Shown here: piece by piece, positions 54,202 through 63,076 of the stretch
How positions within the stretch are numbered: position 1 is the stretch's first letter
Layout: each line of letters opens with the position of its first letter
From: AP-15 sp963735445
GTDB lineage: Bacteria; Pseudomonadota; Alphaproteobacteria; ATCC43930; CGMCC-115725
DNA: 64,000 nucleotides
Reading direction: 5' to 3'
NCBI GenBank assembly: GCA_963735445.1
Contig: CAVTLC010000031.1
Location: 1 to 64,000, forward strand
The notes under the pieces: generated by a model
Told to the model about the DNA's origin: nothing
Databases searched by the model: none
Seen by the model: the letters and a program-made list of their open reading frames with translations, nothing else
Translations under genes and position numbers: made by a program

Positions 54202-55231
54202 CCGCCGGCCTGCGCGTGCTGAACCCGGGTCTGCACACGACGGTGCAGGATCTCGGCCGGATCGGCTACCAAGCGCTTGGCGTTCCGGTTTCGGGCGCGC
54301 TCGATAGCCTCGCTTTACGGCTCGCTAACGCGCTCGTCGGTAATCCCCAGGGTGCCGCGGCGCTCGAAATCCTGGGCGGCGGGCCCACTCTGCAAATCAT
54401 GCGCCGACAGCGTGCGGCTCGCGGTCGCCGGAGCCGGCGCCGGCCTGGTCCTCATTGACGGCGGGCGGGCTCTCCCCGCATGGCAGAGTGTTACGCTCTT
54501 TCGCGGCGACGTGTTCCGGATCGTGCTTGGCCGCGAGTCGGTCTGCGCCTACCTCGCGGTCGAGGGCGGATTTAGCATCGCGCCGGTTCTCGGCAGCGCC
54601 TCGACCTATGTGCGTGCCGGGCTCGGTGGTTTTCACGGACGGGCACTGCAGCGCGGCGACGAGGTGCCGCTGGCGGTCGATCACTCAGCCGAGCGGCGCG
54701 GAGCATCACCTACCCTCCCCGCCCCCAGCCGCACCCGACGATCCAATCCGTGTCGTCCTCGGCCCACAACAGCAGTGCTTCACCGAAGAAGCGTTGGCGA
54801 CCCTACTCAGTGCCGAGTTTCGAATTTCGAAGGACGCCGACCGCATGGGGATAAGGCTCGACGGCCCGCCATTAGGCCATCGCGACGGTTGGGATATTGT
54901 CTCCGACGCAATCGCCACCGGCGCCATCCAGGTGCCCGGCTCGGGTCAGCCGATCGTACTGCTGGCCGATCATCAGACGACCGGCGGCTACCCAAAGATC
55001 GCGACCGTGATCTCAGCCGATCTCCCGATCGTCGGCCGCCGCCGACCTGGAGACGCGATCCGCTTTGCCGAGGTCTCGGTCGAGCAAGCCGAACAGCTTG
55101 CCCGCGAAGCGGAGGAAAACATGACCGCCTCGCTCGCGGCGATCGAACCCGTATCCAGCGGTGCTGGCCTCGACCTCGCCTCTCTCTACGCCGGCAATCT
55201 GATCAGCGGCGTCGTCACCGCGGTGGAATAA
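54198..55231 (+). CDS. pxpC: 5-oxoprolinase subunit C (KipA family), frameshifted
   Basis: About 344 aa when restored. The first frame has LRVLNPGLHTTVQDLGR, YQALGVPVSGALDSLALRL and ALEILGGGPTLQIM, then fails and ends at 54458. The true frame resumes with ADSVRLAVAGAGAGLVLIDG, then GRESVCAYLAVEGGF and, to the end, GSGQPIVLLADHQTTGGYPK. One extra C stands near 54402 (ATGCGCCGAC where ATGGCCGAC would be expected). PxpC is the biotin-carboxylase-like partner of PxpB. A terminator hairpin follows directly after the stop. Confidence 0.88.
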
Positions 55232-55235
55232 GCAA

Positions 55236-55263
55236 AAGGCCCCGACCGGGTGCTCGGGGCTTT
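55236..55263. terminator. Bidirectional terminator between convergent genes
   Basis: A 10-bp stem (55236-55245 with 55254-55263, core GCCCCGA/TCGGGGC, one G-T pair) with an 8-base loop, flanked by AAAA on one side and TTT on the other. It lies five bases after pxpC and 15 bases before the stop of the minus-strand CVNH gene, so it can serve both. Confidence 0.75.
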
Positions 55264-55277
55264 ACCAGTTCCGCCGT

Positions 55278-55934
55278 TTAGTAGCCGTAAGGGTGGGCCG
55301 TCTTCGAAGCCGAGGGCGCGTAGTACTGGTCTTGCGGTGCCGGGTAGGGACCGTAGGTTCCGCTATACGGCCCATAGCTGTTGTAGGCTGGAGCCGGGCC
55401 GTAGCCGTTGTAGGCCGGGGCCGCATAGCCCTGATACGGGCCTGGTGGAGGATTTACGGGATAAGCGCCGGTCGCCATTGGTTGCGGCCCGGTCCCGAAG
55501 GCGCCGTAGCCGCCTGGCGGCGCGGCCGAGTTTCCGTAGTTGCTACCGGATGAACTGCGGTAACTCTCGGGCGAGCTGGCCGATCCCATTTGCGACGACC
55601 CACAAAGCAGATCGCCGCCGGCATTCTGTACCCCACCCGGACAGCTGTCGGCGTGCTGCAGCTGCGTCGTTTGCCAGGTACCGTCGCCCCTGGGACAGAA
55701 CGCGGTCAAGGTGCCTTGCAGCATCCGAACGTCCTTGCATTCGCCGAGATAGGAACCTCGCGGCAGTGCTCCTCCGGCCGTTTGCTGGGGCCCTTCGGTT
55801 GGCGGCGGAGCGCCGGGCGGTGTGGCGATCGGATTATTTTGATAGGGCATCAACATGGTTTGCGCCGATGCCGGGGCCGCCAGCATCACGCCGGCGAGCA
55901 GAAGCGCAGGAGATGCGGCGAGTATGGGTCTCAT
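55278..55934 (-). CDS. CVNH-domain (cyanovirin-N-like) exported protein with Tyr/Pro/Gly-rich tail
   Basis: A 218-aa exported protein. Residues 1-24 are a signal peptide ending ASA. A CVNH-like region follows: GSYLGECKDVRMLQGTLTAFCPRGDGTWQTTQL and later ADSCPGGVQNAGGDLLCG, with the family's paired Cys. Cyanovirin-N folds bind sugars. The C-terminal 90 residues are repeats rich in Tyr, Pro and Gly (NGYGPAPAYNSYGPYSG), probably disordered or surface-exposed. The ATG at 55934 follows GGAAGGAGTGGAG; an in-frame start at 55967 is less likely. Sugar binding is a family inference. Confidence 0.78.
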   Translation of the reverse strand: MRPILAASPALLLAGVMLAAPASAQTMLMPYQNNPIATPPGAPPPTEGPQQTAGGALPRGSYLGECKDVRMLQGTLTAFCPRGDGTWQTTQLQHADSCPGGVQNAGGDLLCGSSQMGSASSPESYRSSSGSNYGNSAAPPGGYGAFGTGPQPMATGAYPVNPPPGPYQGYAAPAYNGYGPAPAYNSYGPYSGTYGPYPAPQDQYYAPSASKTAHPYGY

Positions 55935-56081
55935 GCTCCACTCCTTCCAAGTGTTCATGCTCGCCAAACAGCCGCGCTATTTGATTTGATCCGCGACAGG
56001 GTCGCCCGCGACTGGCTTCCGGCCGTGCATAGCGCTACTTTCCCGATCAATTTGGTGGTTCTGTCGCTGGAGTTCACGGAA

Positions 56082-57770
56082 ATGGCGCAGCTCAGCTATG
56101 TTCATGGCGCCAGCGAAACGCCGCTGATCGGAGAGACGATCGGCAATTACTTCGACCGCGCAGCCGAGCAATATGGCGCGCGCGATGCACTGATCGTGCG
56201 TCATCAGAACATCCGCTGGAGCTGGCGGGAGCTGAAGCAGCGGGTCGATGATTTTGCCGCCGGCCTTTTAGCACTCGGCCTCAAACGCGGCGAGCGGATC
56301 GGGATCTGGTCGCCCAACAATGCCGAATGGGTCGTAACCCAATTCGCCACCGCAAAGGCGGGGCTGATCCTGGTCAACATCAACCCCGCCTACCGCGTCA
56401 CCGAGCTCGAATACGCGCTGAACAAGGCCGGCTGCAGCGCATTGATTACGGCGACGCGGTTCAAGACTAGCAATTACCTGGCAATGCTGGGCGAACTGGC
56501 GCCGGAGCTGGCGACGGCGTCACCCGGCGAATTGCGGGCGGCGCGCCTACCGGCGCTGCGCCTCGTGATCACGATCAGCGAGGACAATATAGCGGGGGCG
56601 GTTCGGTTTGACGCGGTTTACGATCTCGCGGGTAAACCCGAGCAGAACCGGCTCGCCGCACTTGCCGACGAATTGCAGTTCGACGATCCGATCAACATTC
56701 AATTCACGTCGGGCACGACCGGGTTTCCGAAGGGCGCAACCCTCACCCACCACAATATTTTGAATAACGGCTTCTTTATTGGCGAAGCGATGCGGCTTGG
56801 TCCCGATGATCGCCTGTGCATTCCGGTACCGCTTTATCACTGCTTTGGGATGGTGCTTGGCAACCTCGCCTGTCTGACCCACGGCTCGGCAATGGTTTAT
56901 CCGGGCGAAGGCTTCGACCCGCTGGCGACCCTCGAAACCGTCGAGGCCGAGCGCTGTACCGCCTTACACGGCGTCCCGACGATGTTTATTGCCGAGATGG
57001 ACCACCCCGACTTCGCCAAATTCGATCTGTCGTCGCTGCGCACGGGAATCATGGCAGGCAGCCCGTGCCCGATCGAGGTTATGAGGCGCGCGGTCGAACG
57101 CATGCATCTGAAAGAGATTACGATCGCTTATGGTATGACCGAGACCAGCCCCGTCAGTTTTCAATCCTCGACCGATGATCCGATCGAACGCCGCGTCTCG
57201 ACCGTCGGCCGCATCCAGCCGCATCTCGAAGTCAAGATTGTCGACTCCGAGGGCCGGATTGTGCCGCGCGGCACCCCGGGCGAATTGTGGACCCGCGGCT
57301 ATTCGGTCATGCTCGGCTATTGGAATGATGAGGAAAAGACGCGCGAGGCAATCGACCCGGCACGCTGGATGAAAACCGGCGATCTCGCCACGATCGACGA
57401 TGAAGGCTATTGCAATATCGTCGGCCGCATAAAGGACATGGTCATCCGGGGTGGGGAGAACGTCTATCCGCGCGAAATCGAGGAGTTCCTGTACCGGCAT
57501 CCGAAAATCCAGGATGTGCAGGTGATCGGCGTCCCCGACTCACGCTATGGCGAGGAATTGTGCGCTTGGGTGCGGTTGCACGATGGCGAGACCGCGACCC
57601 CCGAGGAGATCCGCGCGTTCTGCCAGGGCCAGATCGCGCACTACAAAATCCCGCGTTATGTGAAATTCGTCGACGAATTTCCAATGACGGTCACCGGCAA
57701 GATCCAGAAGTTCATCATGCGCGAGCAGATGATCGGCGAACTCGGGCTCCATGCCGAAAAGACGGCATAG
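56082..57770 (+). CDS. AMP-dependent fatty-acid-CoA ligase family protein
   Basis: A 562-aa ANL-superfamily ligase. The ATP loop is NIQFTSGTTGFPKGATLTHHN, followed by YHCFGMVLGNLACL, ITIAYGMTETSPVSFQSS, MKTGDLATIDDEGYCNIVGRIKDM and the catalytic Lys in MTVTGKIQKFIMRE. It resembles medium- or short-chain fatty-acid ligases (FadD/LcfB-like); chain length cannot be told. The frame is open from 55590, but the 164 extra residues are antisense to the CVNH gene. The ATG at 56082 gives the normal N-terminus (MAQLSYVHGASETPLIGETI). Unlike the ligase at 40135, it is intact. Confidence 0.92.
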   Translation: MAQLSYVHGASETPLIGETIGNYFDRAAEQYGARDALIVRHQNIRWSWRELKQRVDDFAAGLLALGLKRGERIGIWSPNNAEWVVTQFATAKAGLILVNINPAYRVTELEYALNKAGCSALITATRFKTSNYLAMLGELAPELATASPGELRAARLPALRLVITISEDNIAGAVRFDAVYDLAGKPEQNRLAALADELQFDDPINIQFTSGTTGFPKGATLTHHNILNNGFFIGEAMRLGPDDRLCIPVPLYHCFGMVLGNLACLTHGSAMVYPGEGFDPLATLETVEAERCTALHGVPTMFIAEMDHPDFAKFDLSSLRTGIMAGSPCPIEVMRRAVERMHLKEITIAYGMTETSPVSFQSSTDDPIERRVSTVGRIQPHLEVKIVDSEGRIVPRGTPGELWTRGYSVMLGYWNDEEKTREAIDPARWMKTGDLATIDDEGYCNIVGRIKDMVIRGGENVYPREIEEFLYRHPKIQDVQVIGVPDSRYGEELCAWVRLHDGETATPEEIRAFCQGQIAHYKIPRYVKFVDEFPMTVTGKIQKFIMREQMIGELGLHAEKTA

Positions 57771-58022
57771 GTTCGGCTGGCGCCATTACTAAATGCGGTT
57801 CGTGAAGGCGAAGGATCAGCCTCGGGGCCGAGTGGCCGCTATTGTCTTGTGACCCCGCGCCGCGCTGAAAAACAAACCGCCCCAGACCCGAGAATAAACA
57901 TGCCCGTCCTGGGCAATCCGAGCTGAAGCGGAACAACCGTCGGGCTATTGCCGTTCTTCCGAACTGGCGGCTGTGGCTTTCCACATTGGCGAGAGCCGCG
58001 AGAACTGGAGAAGGAACCCAGG

Positions 58023-58298
58023 GTGAAAACACGATCGTTTGTGACCGGTGTCGTCGGCGCCGGGATGATCTTGGCTTTGGCGAGTTGCACAAATCCCTAC
58101 GATCCCGGGCAACGGGCGCTCGGAGGCGCTGCGATCGGCGCCGGCACCGGGGCGGCGATCGGCGCTATTGCCGGCGGCGGCACTGGTGCTGCAATCGGTG
58201 CGGCGACTGGCGGCGCGGTAGGCGCTGTCACCGGCGCTGCGACAACCCCTCCGCCGCCGGGCTATTATCCGCCGCCGCCCCCGCCGCCGCGTTATTAG
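58023..58298 (+). CDS. Glycine-zipper lipoprotein
   Basis: A 91-aa lipoprotein. The signal peptide ends in a lipobox LALASC, so the Cys at about residue 22 is lipidated. The rest is a glycine zipper with GxxxG spacing (GGAAIGAGTGAAIGAIAGGG and repeats), followed by a Pro-rich tail. Such proteins sit in the outer membrane or periplasm, often with stress or structural roles. The GTG start at 58023 follows GGAACCCAGG. It is convergent with the next lipoprotein gene and separated from it by a hairpin. Confidence 0.82.
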   Translation: MKTRSFVTGVVGAGMILALASCTNPYDPGQRALGGAAIGAGTGAAIGAIAGGGTGAAIGAATGGAVGAVTGAATTPPPPGYYPPPPPPPRY

Positions 58299-58314
58299 CT
58301 GAAATAAAATAGGA

Positions 58315-58339
58315 CCCGGCAGTCGCGATGGCTGCCGGG
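58315..58339. terminator. Hairpin between two convergent lipoprotein genes
   Basis: A perfect 8-bp inverted repeat (58315-58322 with 58332-58339, arm CCCGGCAG) with a 9-base loop, 16 bases after the glycine-zipper gene. On the minus strand it precedes TCCTATTTTATTTC, a T-rich tract, which favours termination of the convergent gene. Confidence 0.65.
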
Positions 58340-58378
58340 CTCATTGCGAAGAACCTGACTCGGCAAATCTCAGCCAGA

Positions 58379-59232
58379 TCAACCCGGCGGCGCGGATTTA
58401 ATTTCGTCGGCAATTTGCTGCACCGCCGCTCGCTGGGCCGGCGAATTGGACGTGCGCTGGAACCGCCGCTTCGATCACGCGTGGCGCTGGAGAACGTGCC
58501 GGAGGCGTGGAGGTCTCGATCAGTCGCGGAGCATGGTGCCGGACCGCGGGTTGCGGCTGAACCTCTATCGAATTTGTCCCTGGGCCGATCGACCGCGGCC
58601 CGAATGCCGAGCCAGGCGGGCAAGCATTGCCGGATTTGCTGACCGAAACCTTTGGCGCGCCCCCGTTCCCCGAATACGAGTAGACCATCTGCTCGCTGCA
58701 GGTGCCGGCGCCGGTGCTGGTCGAGGTGACGACTACCCCCGACACCTGTCCCGGTCCGCCCGGCGGCATCGATGCCATCGCCGCCTCGATCGCCGGATTT
58801 GGTCCGACTAGCCAAATCGGTGCATCGGCGAGCGCTCGTGCTTGAGCGATCAGGCGCGCCGCCGCAGCCTGCTGATCGGCGGCTAGTCGATAAAATTCAG
58901 CCGGGCGGCGCCGTCACCACGTCAAACCCTTGATCTGCCCAGAGCTGCGGGCTGGCGGTCACCAGCTCCCCTGGACCAGGAAGCATGACCACGATAGCGG
59001 CAGGCGAATTGGGCCCGATCGCATAGACCGGCGCGGCGCCGCTATCGGCGGATTGCATCCCGATTGGCGCGGCTGGCGCATAAGCCTGCGGCGGAGAGTA
59101 TGCGGCAGGCGGTACGTAGCCCGAACCCGGCGCATAGGCCTGCGGCGGCCCGCCGACGCCATAACTGCAGCCGGTAACGATCGGTAATATCGCAAGGCAG
59201 CCGCAGAGGGTTACGGCTCGCTGCTTCCACAT
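58379..59232 (-). CDS. Hypothetical lipoprotein, two frameshifts
   Basis: A lipoprotein of about 283 aa when restored. The signal peptide ends VTGC (Cys about residue 22), followed by a Pro/Tyr/Ala-rich part and AAIVVMLPGPGELVTASPQLW. Three out-of-phase pieces join into a sensible sequence. The first ends ...VVTAPP (stop at 58897). The second begins AEFYRLAADQQAAAARLIAQA and contains GTCSEQMVYSYSG. The third ends NSPAQRAAVQQIADEIKS, with a TGA at 58379-58381. Extra bases lie near 58899 and near 58455. I do not know the family. The ATG at 59232 follows GGAGGAGG. Confidence 0.68.
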
Positions 59233-59439
59233 CGATACGCCTCCTCCGATAGTCGATTTCGGCTCGAAAGATCACTCCCGATTTGGGCGATTTTTTGACC
59301 CGCTCGGCGCTAAACGGCACAATTCAGTGCCTCGACTCGGCCGAGGCGCAACCAGCACCCTCTCCGAAAGTGAACGGTTCGGCCATTTCCTCGCTTCCTA
59401 CCCATCACAGCCATGAGAGGCCGATAAGGTCGAGCTACA

Positions 59440-59661
59440 ATGAGCCGGTCGCGCGCTCGGATGCTATGGAGCAACCCTGGGAATCCACCGGATTGGGTGG
59501 CGCGTGCTCTTGGCATGGAGCCGCGACGTTTCAGTCGGGCGCTGCATAAGATCAAGGCAGCGAACGACTTCTCCGGCGTCGATCGTGTGATCATATACAG
59601 TGATGGCGTAGTCACCGATGAGCAGGACGAACCGCTTGGCAACCTCCACGACGAAGACTGA
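59440..59661 (+). CDS. Small hypothetical protein
   Basis: A 73-aa open frame with balanced composition: WSNPGNPPDWVARALGMEPR, RALHKIKAANDF and VIIYSDGVVTDEQDEPLGNL. The end overlaps the start of the DUF4279 gene by 44 bases, suggesting translational coupling. I do not recognise the family. A strong ribosome site is not seen, so it may start a little later than the ATG at 59440. Confidence 0.55.
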   Translation: MSRSRARMLWSNPGNPPDWVARALGMEPRRFSRALHKIKAANDFSGVDRVIIYSDGVVTDEQDEPLGNLHDED

Positions 59662-60106
59662 GGTCGGAGCCGACCGCAAGGCCTTTGTGACATTGCGCTT
59701 TGCCGGGGACGATCTCGACCCCGCCGAAATCTCTGCGGTGCTGCCGATCAAGCCGACCCGCGCGCATCGCAAGGGTGAGGAGTTCTTCGCCGGGCCGCGA
59801 GCGGGCAATCTGCGCGGCCGCACCGGAATGTGGTTTCTCGCTACCGACAAACTCGTGCCCAGCGACGACCTCCAGGACCATCTGGTTTTCCTGGAACGAC
59901 TGCTCTACCCGGCGCCGGACGACAGCAGCCGAAGTGTCGAGCTCCGCGCGATCTTGGAGCGCACGCATTCTCACGCCCACATCACTTGCTTTTGGCGCGG
60001 CGCCACTGGGGAACCCTCGCCGCCTATCCTGGAGAGCCTCAAATCAGCCGTTGAGCCGTTGTCGGCCGACATCGAAACCGATTTCGCAGTCTCCAAGCGC
60101 ACATAG
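59618..60106 (+). CDS. DUF4279 domain-containing protein
   Basis: A 162-aa cytoplasmic protein of the DUF4279 type: FVTLRFAGDDLDPAEISAVLPIKPTRAHRKGE (the family's opening strand-helix pattern), LRGRTGMWFLATDKLV and HSHAHITCFWRGATGEPSPP. The family is of unknown function and often appears in accessory regions. The first codons overlap the small upstream gene, so the start could be the ATG at 59618 or a TTG at 59636. Confidence 0.75.
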   Translation: MSRTNRLATSTTKTEVGADRKAFVTLRFAGDDLDPAEISAVLPIKPTRAHRKGEEFFAGPRAGNLRGRTGMWFLATDKLVPSDDLQDHLVFLERLLYPAPDDSSRSVELRAILERTHSHAHITCFWRGATGEPSPPILESLKSAVEPLSADIETDFAVSKRT

Positions 60107-60187
60107 CTGGTCAGCGCTGTCGCTTTTCCATCATCTGACCCCGATCAGAGCAGCGGGGGCCTGACCAGAGACAATTTGTCGTACTAT

Positions 60188-60202
60188 TGTCACTAAGTGA
60201 CA
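60188..60202. promoter_or_regulatory. Palindrome upstream of the RHH-like gene
   Basis: The sequence TGTCACT-A-AGTGACA is a perfect inverted repeat with 7-bp arms, 21 bases before the ATG at 60224. Its placement suits an operator, possibly bound by the product of the next gene, which has a ribbon-helix-helix-like N-terminus. Confidence 0.5.
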
Positions 60203-60223
60203 TGGCTCATTGGGCAGGATGAG

Positions 60224-60844
60224 ATGGCTCCCACGATCCGTATCGACGACGAGGTATATAAATGGCTCCAATCGCAGGCAGTCCCATTCGAGGATAACCC
60301 GAATTCCGTGCTCAGGCGACTAGCAGGCCTAGATCGAAAGATTTCTCGGGAACAGGTGGCAGGAACTGTTGTTCTAGCAAGCGCGCGCGCGCCGGCGACC
60401 CCAGCTAAACCGCACCCTGTTGAGACAAGCTCCATTGCCAACGGCTTACCTCTGGACTTGCCGCGATCTGCGCGGATGGCCGGGATGAGACCGGCCAAAA
60501 GGGAAGAAGAGAATACCCGCGTCCCCAAACTCCATGACAACCGCGGCCGCAGGCTGCCCCTAGCTAGAGGAAGCGATCTGATCCGCCGCTGGAAAATACC
60601 TGCTCGCCAAGCCCGGTTCCATCGCGATGGCTCCTGGTACGAGGGAATGGATATGTTCCCAGCGGCATATTGTGACTGCAAGGGCTACGTCCTGTTTGGC
60701 TCAGTGGAAGATCTCCGGACTACTCCTGGTATTCGTATCGAGCCAAGCGGCCAGGTGTGGGTACCAGGTGGAATTTCTAGGATTGCCGGGTACTGCAAAA
60801 CGGACGACCCAATCATCGATCGAGACGGTCCAGAGCAGGCGTAA
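60224..60844 (+). CDS. Hypothetical protein with ribbon-helix-helix-like N-terminus
   Basis: A 206-aa protein. Residues 1-36 (PTIRIDDEVYKWLQSQA, then NPNSVLRRLAGLD) follow the strand-helix-helix pattern of SeqA-N/ribbon-helix-helix DNA-binding domains. A basic, Pro-rich linker follows (about 45-125). The C-terminal part (from about 130) has RWKIPARQARFHRDGSWYEG, then YCDCKGYVLFGSVEDLRTTP and SGQVWVPGGISRIAGYC; I do not know this domain. The frame is open from 60197, but the ATG at 60224 gives the natural start. It may regulate its own gene through the palindrome just upstream. Confidence 0.62.
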   Translation: MAPTIRIDDEVYKWLQSQAVPFEDNPNSVLRRLAGLDRKISREQVAGTVVLASARAPATPAKPHPVETSSIANGLPLDLPRSARMAGMRPAKREEENTRVPKLHDNRGRRLPLARGSDLIRRWKIPARQARFHRDGSWYEGMDMFPAAYCDCKGYVLFGSVEDLRTTPGIRIEPSGQVWVPGGISRIAGYCKTDDPIIDRDGPEQA

Positions 60845-60856
60845 GCCGAAGATTCG

Positions 60857-62141
60857 TTAGGCAATGAGAGCCCCGCAGGGCGAAGCCCACCACCAGGCAA
60901 CATACCGAAAGGTTCTATGGGCTTCTCTGCGCTCGGCCCAACCTCGCGTTGGCTGGCAAAACTCTAGAGACCGAGCCTGGCGATCCGCGGCAAGCACCTC
61001 CTTCGAGAACAGGGTCAGGTTGTCGACGGTGTCCTCGTGGCTGATCGTGCCGCCCTGGCCCATCATCAGTAAGTGCCCGAAGCCGCCGACATGGTCGTAA
61101 AACGCCATCAGCTGGTCGTAGACATCGTCGGGCGTGCCGGCAAACGAGAGCCCGGCATCGATGGCCTCCTCGACTGTCATCGTGCGGGGGTTGATCGGAT
61201 GCGCCGTCCTTGGTCTGGACGCGGGTTGCCCGCGCCGCCATCGCCCCGCCTGATTTCAGCATCTGTGCGGCCGCGCGCGGCGAAACATAACCCGGCGGGT
61301 TGGCGAATTGCGGCGCCACAATGCCCGAGGTGCGACTGTAATCGAGGATCTGGTCGGCTCGCCGCCTACCCTCTTCGCGGGTATGTCCGACGCCGATCAG
61401 GGCCATGTAGGCCAGTCGGTCAGGCGTCGGCTCGCGACCGACCTCGCGCGCCTTCTTGCGATAGGCCTCGAAGATCGCCGGGGTCCGGACCCAGCCGGTG
61501 TTGAGGACGCCGATCACCATGCCGCGCGCCGCCGCCTCGGTGGCGCTGTCCGTGCTGCCGACCGGCGTCCACACCGGCGGGTGCGGCTGCTGATACGGGC
61601 GCGGCCAGACATTGACCGAACGGTACTGAAAATGCCTGCCCTCCCAGTTGAACGGCCCGTCATGGCTGGTCATCGCCTTGAGGATCAGGTCATGCGCCTC
61701 CCAGAACCGCTCGGTCAGCTCGGCCGGGTTCGTATTGGCTGGCGAGATCTCGAACGGCACGCCTTTGACAAACCCCATTTCTAGCCGGCCGCGCGAGATC
61801 ACATCGATAATCGAATATTCTTCGGCGACGCGGATCGGGTCGTTGCGGTTGCCGATCGGCATGCCGAGCGCCAAGAGCCGCACCTTTTTGGTCTCGCGCG
61901 CCAGGATCGCCATCGGGATCGTGCACACCGAGTTGGCGCAGGTCGCGGTGGCATGGTGCTCGTTGGTCATGATGTTGATGCCGAGTTCGTCGCACAACGC
62001 CCACTCGTCGAGATAGCGATGGTAAAGATCGGCGCCGATTTCCGGATCGAAGAGCCGGCTCGGGACGACCACCCGGTAGGAATCGCGGAGCTGCGGCCAC
62101 GCCGGGTGATAGGCCATCTCGCTGAAATGCCAGACCTTCAT
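60857..62141 (-). CDS. LLM-class flavin-dependent oxidoreductase, frameshifted
   Basis: A luciferase-like monooxygenase, about 400 aa when restored. The first frame has MKVWHFSEMAYHPAWP, CDELGINIMTNEHHATATC, VRLLALGMPIGNRNDPIRVAEEYS and LEMGFVKGVPFEISPANTNP, then AQMLKSGGAMAARATR. After VQTKDG the true frame continues one base later: HPINPRTMTVEEAIDAG and GTPDDVYDQLMAFYDHVGGF, then LTLFSKEVLA. One extra base stands near 61200. The C-terminus past about 60960 looks unnatural, so the real end may differ. Its start overlaps the alpha/beta hydrolase stop in ATGA, so the two are coupled. Confidence 0.85.
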
Positions 62142-62914
62142 CGCGTCACCTCCGTGGCTGCGAATTGTTCGATTGCGGCGGCGACCGCTTCGGGGCGCTC
62201 GATCTGCGGATAATGGCCGGCTTGCGCAATTCGCTCGAACTTGGCGGTGGGCAAGGCCGCGACGAGCTTTTCGCCATATTCAGGGGTGACGATGCCGTCA
62301 TTATCGCCCCACACCACCAGGCTCGGCGCCCGCACCCGGTGCAGCCATTGCTTGAGCCCGGGATTGTGCATGTAGGGTCGCCAGCCATAGAGCACCGCCG
62401 CCTGGCGGTCGCAGGCAATCGCGGTCAGCTCGTCATCGCTGAGCGAGCTGTAATCGGGCGTGACGCGCGCCGGATCGTAAAAGGTGCGCCGCCGCACCTC
62501 GTCTTCCGGCAAGGCGTAAACATCGGCGATGTCGCGTTCTTCGCGCCCACCGAATTTGACACCGAGCGAGTCGATCAGCACCAGTGCCGCGATCTTCTCG
62601 ACCGAGCGCACGGCGATTTCAAGCGCCACCCACCCACCAAACGACGACCCGACGACGATCGCGGGCTCGCGCTGGCGATCGAGCCAGTCGAGGTAGAGGT
62701 AGGCAAGATCATTGACGCTGCGGAAGCCCTCCGGTCGCGCTGAATGGCCAAATCCGGGGTGGCGGGGGGCGGTGACTTGCCAGTGACGGCGCAAGATTTC
62801 GATAAAGCCGGCGTTCTGCGCGACATAATCGCCGCCGTGCAGGAACAGCAATGGCGGACCCGCGCCGGCAATCGACCCATCGAGCGCGTAGTTTCCGATT
62901 TCGATCGCCGTCAT
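62138..62914 (-). CDS. Alpha/beta-fold hydrolase
   Basis: A 258-aa serine hydrolase. The oxyanion region is LLFLHGGDY, the nucleophile elbow IVVGSSFGGWVALE (Ser near residue 91), and the later acid/His pair is VVWGDNDGIVTPEYG and AGHYPQIERPEAV. Length and order fit C-C or ester hydrolases of catabolic pathways. The stop overlaps the start of the LLM oxidoreductase gene (ATGA), so they are probably one unit: a monooxygenase plus a hydrolase is a common pair for ring or ester breakdown. The substrate is unknown. Confidence 0.88.
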   Translation of the reverse strand: MTAIEIGNYALDGSIAGAGPPLLFLHGGDYVAQNAGFIEILRRHWQVTAPRHPGFGHSARPEGFRSVNDLAYLYLDWLDRQREPAIVVGSSFGGWVALEIAVRSVEKIAALVLIDSLGVKFGGREERDIADVYALPEDEVRRRTFYDPARVTPDYSSLSDDELTAIACDRQAAVLYGWRPYMHNPGLKQWLHRVRAPSLVVWGDNDGIVTPEYGEKLVAALPTAKFERIAQAGHYPQIERPEAVAAAIEQFAATEVTR

Positions 62915-63076
62915 TCCTTCTCCTCCCGGCAGTGCGGATGCATCGCGTTTGTCCGGCGAGTATCGCGGTCATTGGCGCTTTGGTCCACCCGCGGCGAGTG
63001 CCATCGACGGTGCTTGCTTTCGCTCGCCGGCCGCGCGAACTAGAGCAAGCAGCGGGCAAGTGGAGCGATAGCGCCG

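Noticed and set aside
55590..56081. 164-residue N-terminal extension of the acyl-CoA ligase
   Set aside because: It overlaps the CVNH gene on the other strand, and the ligase family starts at 56082.
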